Assembly (NCBI GenBank): GCA_947647505.1
Contig: CANSKO010000006.1
Location: 1-64,000, forward strand
Origin: an uncultured Roseburia sp.
GTDB lineage: Bacteria; Bacillota; Clostridia; Lachnospirales; Lachnospiraceae
DNA: 64,000 nucleotides
Direction: 5' to 3'
This document shows, piece after piece, positions 43,145-51,093 of the stretch; position 1 is the first letter of the stretch, and every line of letters starts with the position of its first letter. Position numbers and translations under genes: made by a program. Under the pieces are notes generated by a model. It saw only the letters and a list, made by a program, of their open reading frames with translations. It ran no database searches and had not been told where the DNA came from.

Positions 43145-44830
43145 TTATTTGATTTTCACTTTTTTAGAACGTAAATTACCGGCATATGTTACATTGTTGT
43201 ATTTTTTATACGCCTGTACGGCAAAGTAATATGTTGCGCCGGATTTCAGTTTGCTTTTTGTAAATTTGACGCCCTTCGTATTTTTTAACTTTTTCCATGC
43301 GCCTTTTGCTTTGGTTTTATAGTAAATGGTGTATCCGGTAGCGCCCTTTGTCTTATTCCATTTGAGGGTTGCCTTTTTCTTTCCGGGCGTAACTTTTAAT
43401 TTTACGGCATCCGGCGCCGTTGCCGTATCTGCAATGGCATAGGATTTGCTGTAAACGGGCGCCTTGTCTGGAAGCTGGACAAACGCTCTGACGCCGAAAC
43501 GGTAGACTGAGCCGGGCGTAAGGCCCTGTATGACATGGGATGTCGTGGCTGCATTCAGCGTTGCTTTCTCTTCCCATGCATTGCCGGAATCGTTCCATTG
43601 ATAAACCGTATATCCGGTTGCGTCCAAAACGGCGTCCCAGGTCAGCTTTATGGTTTTCGCATCGGAAGCGGCTTTTACGCCGGTTACGTCTGAAACGTCT
43701 GGCGCGGGCGTCTCCTTATCCGGCGTCTGACTGCCTCCCGGATTTGTGTCTCCTCCGGGCGTCTGTCCATCTCCCGGATTTGGATTTTTCTGTGGAAATT
43801 TTTCGATTTCCGCGATCAGCTCGTCGGCCGTTTTCGGTCCCTGTGTAATGACCTGCACGCGGTTGTTCGGATCAATGAAAACGATATATGGGAAATCGCC
43901 GCCATTCAGATGCAAAAGGCCAAGATAGGACATGGCATAGTTGTAATTCAGCATCGCTTCGTCGTGACAAAACAGGATGTTCTGGCCCGGATAATTTTGG
44001 GCGAATTCCGCTGTCTGAGACAGCGTGGCGCCGTATACGTCTGCAAAAATAACACGGATGTCAGAACGGCTGACCCAGCTGCTGCCGTGAATGTCCCTTA
44101 GCGTAGCGGCCGTATAGCCGCAGGTTGTATAGCCAAAGATCAGGACGGTTGTTTCATTGGGATTGGTTTTTGTGGAAACGGTTGCGTGGTCAATTCCGGT
44201 CAGGCCAAATGCAAAATTTGCAAAGCCGGAATCAGACGGCGGCGTATCCGTTTCGTTTTCATCAATCGGTTCGAATTTTTTGATTTCATTTAAAATGCTG
44301 CCGGCAGTCTGGGCGCCGGTCAGTGCATTTTGCACCGTATTCTGTTTGTCGATCAATACGATCACCGGATAATCGGCGCGGGTTATATTGTAAAGGCTTG
44401 AGTATTCAAGCATGGCGGCAAGAATCTGATCCCATTCATCATCGTAACAGAAGGTAAGGTCGGGACATTGATAGCCCTGCGCATACGACAGGACTTCTTC
44501 CTGGCTGTGCATGTTTGTTTCTGCAAAAATGGCGCGAATGTCAGAGCGCTTCACCCAGTTTGAGGAAGCAACGCTCTCAAGCGTGGATCTTGTTTTACCG
44601 CATCCGATATAGCCAAAAATCAGGACGGTTGTTTCGCCTGAATTTGCCGTTGTGGAGACGGACGTTCCATCTGTCGCTGTAAACGTATAGGCAGGGTTTT
44701 GAAACGTGGCTCGCGCAGCTGCCGCCTGTGCCGTTCCGGAAGAAACAGATGAAAATAAGAGCAGGAACAGCAGCAGGAAACCAGCAAATGCATGGGGCTT
44801 GCGGGTTTGAAAAAATGATGTTTCTTTCAT
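43145..44830 (-). CDS. Secreted protein with two thioredoxin-like domains and two FN3 domains
   Basis: Protein of 561 residues; start at 44830 after AAGGAGGA. Signal peptide 1-36 (ends GTAQA). Two related thioredoxin/AhpC-like domains follow. Each has TTVLIFGY then a lone Cys (Cys77 in IGCGKT; Cys237 in TTCGYT), then SSWV.RSDIR.IFA and YP.IV.ID, as in TlpA/redoxin folds, but with no CxxC pair. After a Pro/Gly/Thr linker, two FN3 modules (about 385-470 and 475-561) appear, the last with a Lys-rich KSKLKSGATYYFAVQAYKK type ending usual in Lachnospiraceae surface proteins. One cysteine per domain suggests thiol peroxidase-like or binding function, not disulfide exchange. Convergent with the LRR gene. 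Confidence 0.82.
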   Translation of the reverse strand: MKETSFFQTRKPHAFAGFLLLFLLLFSSVSSGTAQAAAARATFQNPAYTFTATDGTSVSTTANSGETTVLIFGYIGCGKTRSTLESVASSNWVKRSDIRAIFAETNMHSQEEVLSYAQGYQCPDLTFCYDDEWDQILAAMLEYSSLYNITRADYPVIVLIDKQNTVQNALTGAQTAGSILNEIKKFEPIDENETDTPPSDSGFANFAFGLTGIDHATVSTKTNPNETTVLIFGYTTCGYTAATLRDIHGSSWVSRSDIRVIFADVYGATLSQTAEFAQNYPGQNILFCHDEAMLNYNYAMSYLGLLHLNGGDFPYIVFIDPNNRVQVITQGPKTADELIAEIEKFPQKNPNPGDGQTPGGDTNPGGSQTPDKETPAPDVSDVTGVKAASDAKTIKLTWDAVLDATGYTVYQWNDSGNAWEEKATLNAATTSHVIQGLTPGSVYRFGVRAFVQLPDKAPVYSKSYAIADTATAPDAVKLKVTPGKKKATLKWNKTKGATGYTIYYKTKAKGAWKKLKNTKGVKFTKSKLKSGATYYFAVQAYKKYNNVTYAGNLRSKKVKIK

Positions 44831-44880
44831 TAAGGCTCCTCCTTTTGCCTTGATAAAACAGAGATTTGATACATTCAATT

Positions 44881-44909
44881 ATCATAACATATTTGCAGGG
44901 CATGCACAA
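44881..44909 (-). promoter_or_regulatory. Promoter of the thioredoxin-like/FN3 gene
   Basis: On the minus strand TTGTGC, 17-bp spacer, TATGAT, about 50 bp from the start codon at 44830. Confidence 0.55.
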
Positions 44910-44962
44910 TATTGAATCCATATGCCGACATGCATTTGCTGTGCAACTTGTGCAGCAGGAAA

Positions 44963-44990
44963 TTGAAAAAAGAAAAAGATGTGTTATAAT
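44963..44990 (+). promoter_or_regulatory. Promoter of the lipoprotein-mtnN-luxS unit
   Basis: TTGAAA, 16-bp spacer, consensus TATAAT at 44985-44990, 30 bp before the start at 45020. Confidence 0.7.
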
Positions 44991-45019
44991 AAAAAAAAGA
45001 GGGAAAGAGAGGCGCGTTT

Positions 45020-45655
45020 ATGGGAAGGGTTTTTCTGTTGTTTTTTGCGCTGCTTGGATTATCTGGATGCGGAGGGGGAAAATTCAGGGATTCCAAAGTG
45101 ATTTTTGAAGGCACGTATTATCTGGAGGATACGGAAAACATGAAATTTGTTTTTTCCGAAGACAGCACGCTGACCGTTATGCAGGAGGGGATTTATGAGA
45201 TGACGGAAAATGAAGAAGGGGAGCCGGTCATCCGGATCTGTCTGGATGATATCAGCAGGGAAATGCCGGAGGACTATGGCTTTACGGAGTATCGGATGCG
45301 AAAGGCGGACGATTCCGTCGCGCTGACGTATACGACGGATGCGTTTCAGCTGGATGAAAATCCCATGCTGCTGTTTCATCTGGAAGGAGAAGACGGGCTG
45401 CTTCTTGGCGCATGCTTTGACGGAACCTATCAGATTGGAGAAGGAGGCGAGAGTTATCAGTATATCTTTGAAAAGGACGGCGGCATCACGATGCAGGTGG
45501 AGGAGCGGTATTATGCGGACAAAGGAAAGCTGACGCTGACGGATCATGCGGGCAGCACGCATTATCTGTATGAAGCGTCGGAAGATACGCTGATGATACG
45601 AAACAGGAAAGAGGAGCTGATTATGACGCTGAGGAAAGAAGCGGAATCAGAATAA
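45020..45655 (+). CDS. Predicted lipoprotein of unknown function
   Basis: Protein of 211 residues with a short type II signal: FLLFFALLGLSGCGGG, where the lipobox LSGC places the acylated Cys at residue 16. The mature part is acidic and beta-rich (KFVFSEDSTLTVMQEGIYEM, later a second similar stretch YQYIFEKDGGITMQVEERYY), suggesting two repeats of a small beta domain. I recognise no named family. It heads the transcription unit with mtnN and luxS, 20 bp upstream of mtnN. It would sit on the outer face of the membrane. Confidence 0.8.
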   Translation: MGRVFLLFFALLGLSGCGGGKFRDSKVIFEGTYYLEDTENMKFVFSEDSTLTVMQEGIYEMTENEEGEPVIRICLDDISREMPEDYGFTEYRMRKADDSVALTYTTDAFQLDENPMLLFHLEGEDGLLLGACFDGTYQIGEGGESYQYIFEKDGGITMQVEERYYADKGKLTLTDHAGSTHYLYEASEDTLMIRNRKEELIMTLRKEAESE

Positions 45656-45675
45656 AAGACAGAAAGGAAAAAGAG

Positions 45676-46371
45676 ATGCTTGGAATTATTGGAGCTATGG
45701 ATGTGGAAGTGGCGAAGCTGAAAGAACGCATGACGGACGTGGAAATTACAAAAGCGGCGTCCATGGAATTTTATAAAGGAAAGCTGAACCGGGCGGAGGC
45801 GGTCGTCGTGCGCGCCGGCGTTGGCAAGGTCAATGCGGCATGCTGTGCACAGGCGCTGATCGACCGCTTTCCCGTAAGCTGCGTCATCAATACCGGAATT
45901 GCAGGTTCCCTTCGGGCGGAGATTGACATTGGCGACGTTGTGCTTGCAACGGATGCGGTGGAACACGATATGGACGCGTCCATTTTTGGCTATGCGCCGG
46001 GGAAGGTTCCGGGCATGGACGCAGAGGCGTTTGCGGCAGACGCCGCGCTTCGCAGGGTGGCGAGAGAAAGCTGTGAAAAAGTCAATCCGGATATCCGCGT
46101 CTATGAGGGGCGCATTGTAACGGGGGATCAGTTCATTTCCAGCAGGGAGAAAAAAGCGTGGCTGACGGAGACGTTTGGCGGGTTCTGCACGGAGATGGAG
46201 GGTGCGGCGATCGCGCATACGGCGTATTTAAACCAGGTGCCGTTTTTGATCGTGCGCGCGATTTCAGATAAGGCGGACGACAGCGCGCAGATGGATTATC
46301 CGACGTTTGAAGCAAAGGCAGTCGAGCATTCTGTCCGACTGATCGAAGAAATGGCAGGGAGGTTAGCCTGA
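45676..46371 (+). CDS. mtnN: 5'-methylthioadenosine/S-adenosylhomocysteine nucleosidase
   Basis: Nucleosidase of 231 residues that cleaves SAH and MTA to adenine and S-ribosylhomocysteine or methylthioribose. The opening MLGIIGAMDVEVAKLKERM, the central NTGIAGSLRAEIDIGDVV and the catalytic segment FCTEMEGAAIAHTAY with later RAISDKADD are all standard. The full length is present. luxS starts 1 bp after its stop, so the two consecutive steps of SAH recycling are coupled. Confidence 0.95.
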   Translation: MLGIIGAMDVEVAKLKERMTDVEITKAASMEFYKGKLNRAEAVVVRAGVGKVNAACCAQALIDRFPVSCVINTGIAGSLRAEIDIGDVVLATDAVEHDMDASIFGYAPGKVPGMDAEAFAADAALRRVARESCEKVNPDIRVYEGRIVTGDQFISSREKKAWLTETFGGFCTEMEGAAIAHTAYLNQVPFLIVRAISDKADDSAQMDYPTFEAKAVEHSVRLIEEMAGRLA

Positions 46372-46372
46372 T

Positions 46373-46852
46373 ATGGAAAAAATTGCAAGTTTTACAGTGA
46401 ATCATTTGACGCTTCTGCCGGGCATATATGTTTCCCGGAAGGATCATATCGGTTCGGAAGTGGTAACGACGTTTGACATTCGCATGACGCGGCCGAATTT
46501 TGAGCCGGTGATGAATACGGCGGAGGTGCATACGATCGAGCATCTTGGCGCGACGTTTTTAAGAAATCATAAACAATATGCGGATAAAACCGTTTATTTT
46601 GGGCCAATGGGATGCAGGACGGGATTTTATCTGATTCTGGCCGGAGAGTATGCCTCGGAGGATATTCTGGATCTGGCGCGGGAGCTGTTTTCGTTTATGC
46701 GGGATTTCAAAGGCGAGGTTCCGGGCGCGGCGGCCAGGGACTGCGGCAATTATCTGGATATGAATCTGCCGATGGCGAATTATCTGGCAAAGAAGTTTTA
46801 TGACGAAGTTCTCTGCAATATGACAAAAGAGCGGATGCAATATTCCGAATAA
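46373..46852 (+). CDS. luxS: S-ribosylhomocysteine lyase LuxS
   Basis: Metal-dependent lyase of 159 residues that splits S-ribosylhomocysteine into homocysteine and DPD, the autoinducer-2 precursor. The metal site HTIEHLGATFLRNH (HxxEH) and the GPMGCRTGFYLILAG segment with the catalytic Cys are intact, as is the later Cys near the end (ARDCGNYLDM). Translation is likely coupled to mtnN, whose end supplies GGGAGG. The main role is probably methyl-cycle recycling; signalling cannot be told from sequence. Confidence 0.96.
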   Translation: MEKIASFTVNHLTLLPGIYVSRKDHIGSEVVTTFDIRMTRPNFEPVMNTAEVHTIEHLGATFLRNHKQYADKTVYFGPMGCRTGFYLILAGEYASEDILDLARELFSFMRDFKGEVPGAAARDCGNYLDMNLPMANYLAKKFYDEVLCNMTKERMQYSE

Positions 46853-46890
46853 CGCATGCACGGCAGAACAAGAAAAGACAGGAGGCAGAC

Positions 46891-47280
46891 ATGCTGAAAA
46901 CAGGAATCAAAGGATATGCCGAAGCAACGGTGTGTCAGGAAAATACTGCGGTTGCGCGAAAAAGCGGGACGCTTTCGGTATTTGCAACGCCCGCAATGAT
47001 CGAACTCGTGGAAGAGGCCGCATGGAAAAGCGTGGCGGATGAGCTGGAGGAGGGCTGCGCAAGCGTGGGCACGGGCCTTCAGATCCGGCACGTATCCGCA
47101 ACGCCGGTCGGAATGCGCGTGGTCTGTCGGACCGAACTGACGGAAGTGGATGGCAGACGGCTTGTGTTTTCGGTCGATGTTGCGGATGAATCGGGCAGGA
47201 TCGGAGAAGGCGTTCACGAGCGGTTTATTATTGAGTCAGAGAAATTTCAAAAGAAAGCGGACGGGAAGCTTACCGGTTAA
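46891..47280 (+). CDS. FlK-like hot-dog thioesterase
   Basis: Protein of 129 residues of the thioesterase superfamily related to fluoroacetyl-CoA thioesterase FlK. Signatures are [20 protein letters not shown], with the helix following the active-site Thr, and [17 protein letters not shown], then HERFIIE near the end. Family members hydrolyse small acyl-CoAs; the substrate here is unknown. A strong AGGAGG precedes the ATG. Its stop overlaps the end of convergent glpK inside a perfect hairpin. Confidence 0.85.
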   Translation: MLKTGIKGYAEATVCQENTAVARKSGTLSVFATPAMIELVEEAAWKSVADELEEGCASVGTGLQIRHVSATPVGMRVVCRTELTEVDGRRLVFSVDVADESGRIGEGVHERFIIESEKFQKKADGKLTG

Positions 47281-47287
47281 GCTTCCC
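47263..47287 (+). terminator. Hairpin spanning two convergent stop codons
   Basis: GGGAAGCTTA and TAAGCTTCCC form a perfect 10-bp stem with a 5-nt loop. The TAA of the thioesterase gene and the stop of glpK both fall in it. There is no long T run, so terminator strength is uncertain. Confidence 0.55.
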
Positions 47288-48773
47288 TGGCCCACCCAAG
47301 CGAACAGGCAACTGCCCGTTTCCACATCTTTCGTTTCAAATTCCGTTCTTCTGCGGAGATTTGAGGCGTAAAGATACGGTCGGTTGTCTGATTTTTTATG
47401 ACGTTCTCCCTGCTGTTCCAGTAGCCCGTGGCAAGTCCGGCGAGGTAAGCCGCGCCCATTGCGGTCGTTTCCACACAGACGGGGCGGCAGACGGGCGTTC
47501 CAATGATATCGGCCTGCATTTGCATCAGGAGATTGTTTGCGCTTGCGCCTCCGTCTACTTTCAGCGCGGAAAGCGGAATGCCGGAGTCTGCCAGCATGGA
47601 GGAGAGGACGTCGCTTACCTGGAAGGCGATGGATTCGAGCGTCGCCCGGATGATATGGCATTTGTTTACGCCGCGGGTCAGCCCTGTGATGGTTCCTCTT
47701 GCATATGAATCCCAGCAGGGCGCGCCAAGTCCTGTAAAAGCGGGAACGACGAAACAGCCGCCCGTATCGTTTACTTTGCGCGCCATATATTCGGAATCGG
47801 CGGCAGAGTCGATCAGCTGCATTTCGTCGCGTAGCCATTGAATGGCGGCTCCGGCGACGAAAATCGAGCCTTCCAGCGCGTAATGGACGCGGTTATCCAG
47901 TCCCCAGGCGATTGTGGTGACAAGGCCGTTTTTGGAGAAAACGGGCGTTTCTCCCGTATTCATCAACAGAAAGCATCCCGTTCCATACGTATTTTTTGCC
48001 TCGCCCGGTAAAAAGCAGGTCTGTCCAAACAGCGCCGCCTGCTGATCGCCGGCCGCCCCGCTGATGGGAATCGGACCGCCAAAGTATGCCGGAGAAGCTT
48101 CTCCGTAGATGCAGCTGGAGGGCTTTGGCTCGGGCAGCATCGCTTTTGGAATGTCAAGCGCAGAAAGAATGTCATCATCCCATTTCAGCGTATGGATATT
48201 AAACAGCATGGTTCTGGAAGCATTGGAATAATCCGTAATATGCGTTTTGCCGCCGGTCAGCTTCCAGATGAGCCACGTTTCCACCGTTCCAAACATCAGA
48301 TCGCCTTTTTTGGCCCGTTCTCTGGCTCCTTCGACGTGGTCGAGGATCCATTTCAGCTTCGTTGCGGAAAAATAGGCGTCGATCACCAGACCGGTTTTTT
48401 GCCGGAATGTTTCGGTAAGGCCTTTTTCTTTCAGCGCGTCACAGTAGCCGGCGGTGCGGCGGCACTGCCAGACGATGGCGCGGCAGACGGGGACGCCGGT
48501 ATGCCTGTCCCACACAATTGTCGTTTCGCGCTGGTTTGTAATGCCGATTGCGCAGATGTCCGCGGCGGACGCGCCGATATTGGACAGGGAAGTCTGCGCG
48601 ACTTCAAGCTGCGCGGCCCAGATTTCATCCGCGTCCTGCTCGACCCAGCCGGGCTTTGGAAAAAACTGCGTAAATTCTTTTTGCGCCATGCTGCACATCT
48701 GGCCCTTTTCATTGAAAAGAATGCTGCGGCAGCTTGTCGTTCCGGCATCGAGCGCCATGACGTATCCTGACAT
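47277..48773 (-). CDS. glpK: Glycerol kinase
   Basis: FGGY-family kinase of 498 residues that phosphorylates glycerol to glycerol-3-phosphate. It opens [17 protein letters not shown], and it carries the glycerol-site motif [13 protein letters not shown], a central [20 protein letters not shown] and the family signature [13 protein letters not shown] near the C-terminus. The start at 48773 is supported by AAAGGAGG on the minus strand; a longer frame to 48872 is rejected. No glpF or glpD gene is adjacent. The length is normal. Confidence 0.95.
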   Translation of the reverse strand: MSGYVMALDAGTTSCRSILFNEKGQMCSMAQKEFTQFFPKPGWVEQDADEIWAAQLEVAQTSLSNIGASAADICAIGITNQRETTIVWDRHTGVPVCRAIVWQCRRTAGYCDALKEKGLTETFRQKTGLVIDAYFSATKLKWILDHVEGARERAKKGDLMFGTVETWLIWKLTGGKTHITDYSNASRTMLFNIHTLKWDDDILSALDIPKAMLPEPKPSSCIYGEASPAYFGGPIPISGAAGDQQAALFGQTCFLPGEAKNTYGTGCFLLMNTGETPVFSKNGLVTTIAWGLDNRVHYALEGSIFVAGAAIQWLRDEMQLIDSAADSEYMARKVNDTGGCFVVPAFTGLGAPCWDSYARGTITGLTRGVNKCHIIRATLESIAFQVSDVLSSMLADSGIPLSALKVDGGASANNLLMQMQADIIGTPVCRPVCVETTAMGAAYLAGLATGYWNSRENVIKNQTTDRIFTPQISAEERNLKRKMWKRAVACSLGWAREA

Positions 48774-48985
48774 AAAATACCTCCTTTTTCGGAAAAGCGT
48801 TTTCATTTTATCAATTTGACGGTTCCATAAACCGGAATTGAGGGTTGCTTCCTTTGCATGATCTCTTCCCACCGGGCATAAGAACCCTTATAAGGAGAAA
48901 AAATTATATAAAACAGTATAACACAAAACATACGGGAATTGTGGATTGATGGAAATCTCTGTTCTCTTTAAAACCTTTTTATGCA
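48774..48985. other. Leader of glpK, otherwise empty
   Basis: This is the upstream region of glpK on the minus strand. It holds only weak promoter-like elements (TATACT on the minus strand near 48915-48920) and no open frame with a ribosome site. Confidence 0.4.
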
Positions 48986-49210
48986 TCATATGTTTCTCTG
49001 ATTGGCGTAAATCATTCTTCTTTTTTCATAAAATGCAATTCCTTTTCCGTATCCGTGTTTTCCTACATTATACAGGTTATCCGCGATATCTGTATATGTC
49101 GTAATTAGACTAAATTTTTTTGCGGTTTCTGTCCATTCTTTTTCTTTCATATCGAATGAAGTTCGATGTGAATTTTTCTTGTTTCGCATGATTTTGTTGG
49201 TTTTATCCAT
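48986..49210 (-). CDS. Small hypothetical protein (doubtful)
   Basis: An AT-rich minus-strand frame of 74 residues (MDKTNKIMRNKKNSHRTSFD, later TAKKFSLITTYTDIADNLYN). It is basic, with no signal or membrane part, and has only a weak AGGATT before the ATG. I do not recognise it. It fills the gap between glpK and tRNA-Gly and could be a real small protein or a gene stump. Confidence 0.3.
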   Translation of the reverse strand: MDKTNKIMRNKKNSHRTSFDMKEKEWTETAKKFSLITTYTDIADNLYNVGKHGYGKGIAFYEKRRMIYANQRNI

Positions 49211-49274
49211 ATAGTGTAATCCTACACCGATACCCTTGTCCACTGAGGGTATCCGAAAAAATTTTATAAAAATA

Positions 49275-49303
49275 TTGAAGTCTGTTTTTTCCTGTGTTAT
49301 AAT
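49275..49303 (+). promoter_or_regulatory. Promoter of tRNA-Gly(CCC)
   Basis: TTGAAG, 17-bp spacer, TATAAT at 49298-49303, 25 bp before the tRNA. Confidence 0.75.
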
Positions 49304-49328
49304 TCTTTTCAGATGAAATACAGACTAT

Positions 49329-49399
49329 GCAGGTATAGTTCATCGGTAGAATACAAGCTTCCCAAGCTTGGGAGGGGGGTTCGATTCCCCTTACCTGCT
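49329..49399 (+). tRNA. tRNA-Gly (anticodon CCC)
   Basis: A full cloverleaf of 71 nt. Acceptor GCAGGTA/TACCTGC, D arm GTTC...GGTAGAAT, anticodon stem CAAGC/GCTTG with loop TTCCCAA (anticodon CCC, reads GGG), and T arm GGGGG-TTCGATT-CCCCT. CCA is not encoded. A strong terminator follows. Confidence 0.93.
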
Positions 49400-49407
49400 T
49401 CGTAACG

Positions 49408-49444
49408 CAGGCCGCAGAGCACAACGCTCTGCGGCCTGTATTTT
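49408..49444 (+). terminator. Terminator of tRNA-Gly
   Basis: A 13-bp stem, CAGGCCGCAGAGC with its inverse, a 5-nt loop, then TATTTTATTT. Confidence 0.85.
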
Positions 49445-49514
49445 ATTTCAGAAAAGGGCTGCATGGACAGGGGAAGCGCTTCCTGTCCGGAATCGAACAA
49501 GAAATGTTTTCATA

Positions 49515-49543
49515 TTGACATGCTATGAAAAGGCAGATAAAAT
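49515..49543 (+). promoter_or_regulatory. Promoter of the Rrf2-family regulator gene
   Basis: TTGACA, 17-bp spacer, TAAAAT at 49538-49543, 36 bp before the ATG. Confidence 0.7.
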
Positions 49544-49578
49544 AAAGAAAAACGGATACAAGACCGGGAGGCGATACG

Positions 49579-50013
49579 ATGAAAATTTCAACAAAGGGGC
49601 GTTATGCGCTCCGGCTTATGCTGGATATTGCGATGAACGATGCGACAGAACCGGTGCGCCTGAGAGATACGGCAGAGCGGCAGGCGATTTCCGTCAAATA
49701 TCTTGAGCAGATTATTTCGGGCCTTGTACGGTCCGGATATGTGAAAAGCATACGGGGGCCGCAGGGCGGATATCGGCTGGCGAAAAAGCCGTCGGAATAT
49801 ACGGTTGGCATGATTTTGCGGCAGGTAGAGGGCAGCATGGTTCCGGTGGCCTGTCTGGAAAACGGGGAAGCCGATTGCGAACGGCAGGGCCAGTGTGTGA
49901 CGATTCGTATCTGGAAAGAGCTGGATGAAGCGATTCGGGGCGTGCTGGACCGGTATACGCTTGCGGATCTCGTGGCCTGGCAGGAGGAGATGGGAAACGC
50001 TTATGTGATATAG
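49579..50013 (+). CDS. Rrf2-family regulator (IscR/CymR-like)
   Basis: Winged-helix transcription factor of 144 residues. The N-terminus MKISTKGRYALRLMLDIA and the recognition region RDTAERQAISVKYLEQIISG, then SIRGPQGGYRLAKKPSEYTV, are typical Rrf2. Three cysteines sit in PVACLENGEADCERQGQC, spaced like the Fe-S ligands of IscR, whereas Bacillus CymR lacks them. It is followed by cysK and metY, so control of cysteine/sulfur metabolism (CymR role) by an Fe-S or thiol-responsive regulator is likely. The ribosome site is GGGAGGCG. Confidence 0.88.
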   Translation: MKISTKGRYALRLMLDIAMNDATEPVRLRDTAERQAISVKYLEQIISGLVRSGYVKSIRGPQGGYRLAKKPSEYTVGMILRQVEGSMVPVACLENGEADCERQGQCVTIRIWKELDEAIRGVLDRYTLADLVAWQEEMGNAYVI

Positions 50014-50037
50014 TCTGGCAAATTGCATGCGCAGACG

Positions 50038-50105
50038 TTGACAAACGGCGGTCGATGGGGTATAGTGATGTATATCCTATTAATCATGTATAGAATATAG
50101 GGAAT
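50038..50105 (+). promoter_or_regulatory. cysK promoter with AT-rich operator candidate
   Basis: TTGACA (50038-50043), 17-bp spacer, TATAGT (50061-50066). Immediately downstream, ATATCCTATTAATCATGTAT and AGAATATAGGGAATA (50071-50105) form a loose dyad (ATATCCTAT against ATAGGGAAT), a good candidate operator for the Rrf2 regulator encoded just upstream. Confidence 0.6.
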
Positions 50106-50136
50106 AAAAAAGCAGACGGAAAGCGGGGAATGCAGC

Positions 50137-51093
50137 ATGTCGCGAATTTATCAGGGTACGCCTGGACTGATTGGAGCCACGCCGCTTTTGGAGGCGGTAA
50201 ATCTGGAAAAGGCGCATGGACTTGGCGCGCGTCTTTTGTTTAAGCTGGAATATTTTAATCCGGCCGGAAGCGTAAAAGACAGGATTGCAAAAGCGATGAT
50301 TGAAGATGCGGAGGCAAAAGGCTTATTGAAGGAGGGTTCTGTGATTATCGAGCCGACATCCGGCAACACGGGAATTGGCCTTGCCGCGCTTGCGGCGGCA
50401 AAAGGCTATCGGATTATTCTGACGATGCCGGAGACGATGAGCGTGGAACGCCGGAATATTTTAAAAGCGTATGGCGCGCAGATCGTATTGACAGAAGGAA
50501 AGCGCGGCATGAAAGGCGCGATTGAAAAGGCGGATGAACTGGCAAAAGAGCTGCCGGGCGCGTTTATTCCGGGCCAGTTTTCCAATCCGGCGAATCCAAA
50601 CGCGCACAAAGAGACGACGGGGCCGGAAATCTGGAACGATACGGACGGCGCGGTAGATGTGCTGGTGGCCGGCGTAGGAACCGGGGGAGCCATTACAGGG
50701 ACGGGAGAATATCTAAAGTCCAGGAATCCGGAGCTTTCGGTAATTGCGGTGGAGCCGTCGGCTTCGCCCGTTCTGTCGCAGGGGAAGAGCGGCCCGCATA
50801 AATTGCAGGGAATTGGCGCGGGATTTGTGCCGGATGTTTTAAATACCGCTGTATATGACGAGGTGTTTCCGGTGGAGTACGATGCGGCAGTCGACACATT
50901 TCGGGAAATTGCGCAAAAAGAAGGCATTCTGGTGGGCATTTCTTCCGGCGCGGCGGCCTATGCCGCGATCTGTGCGGCAAAACGGCCGGAGCTTGAGGGA
51001 AAGACGATTGTGGCGATTTTGCCGGACGGCGGCGACCGTTATTATTCTACGTCATTATTTACGGAGGAAAGGACAGGGGGAGAAAGACGATGA
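50137..51093 (+). CDS. cysK: Cysteine synthase (O-acetylserine sulfhydrylase)
   Basis: PLP enzyme of 318 residues that makes cysteine from O-acetylserine and sulfide. The PLP lysine lies in NPAGSVKDRIAKAMIE, the substrate loop is PTSGNTGIGLAALAAAKGY, the phosphate-binding glycine loop is GVGTGGAITGTGEYL, and GISSGAAAY is near the end. The full length is present. Its stop overlaps the start of metY by ATGA. The two enzymes give direct sulfhydrylation routes to cysteine and homocysteine under the probable control of the upstream Rrf2 regulator. Confidence 0.95.
   Translation: MSRIYQGTPGLIGATPLLEAVNLEKAHGLGARLLFKLEYFNPAGSVKDRIAKAMIEDAEAKGLLKEGSVIIEPTSGNTGIGLAALAAAKGYRIILTMPETMSVERRNILKAYGAQIVLTEGKRGMKGAIEKADELAKELPGAFIPGQFSNPANPNAHKETTGPEIWNDTDGAVDVLVAGVGTGGAITGTGEYLKSRNPELSVIAVEPSASPVLSQGKSGPHKLQGIGAGFVPDVLNTAVYDEVFPVEYDAAVDTFREIAQKEGILVGISSGAAAYAAICAAKRPELEGKTIVAILPDGGDRYYSTSLFTEERTGGERR

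Noticed and set aside
49459-49490. Hairpin GGACAGGGGAAGC/GCTTCCTGTCC between tRNA-Gly and the Rrf2 gene as a small RNA or second terminator
   Set aside because: No T run follows and it is only a short distance after a complete terminator; kept as an unassigned inverted repeat.
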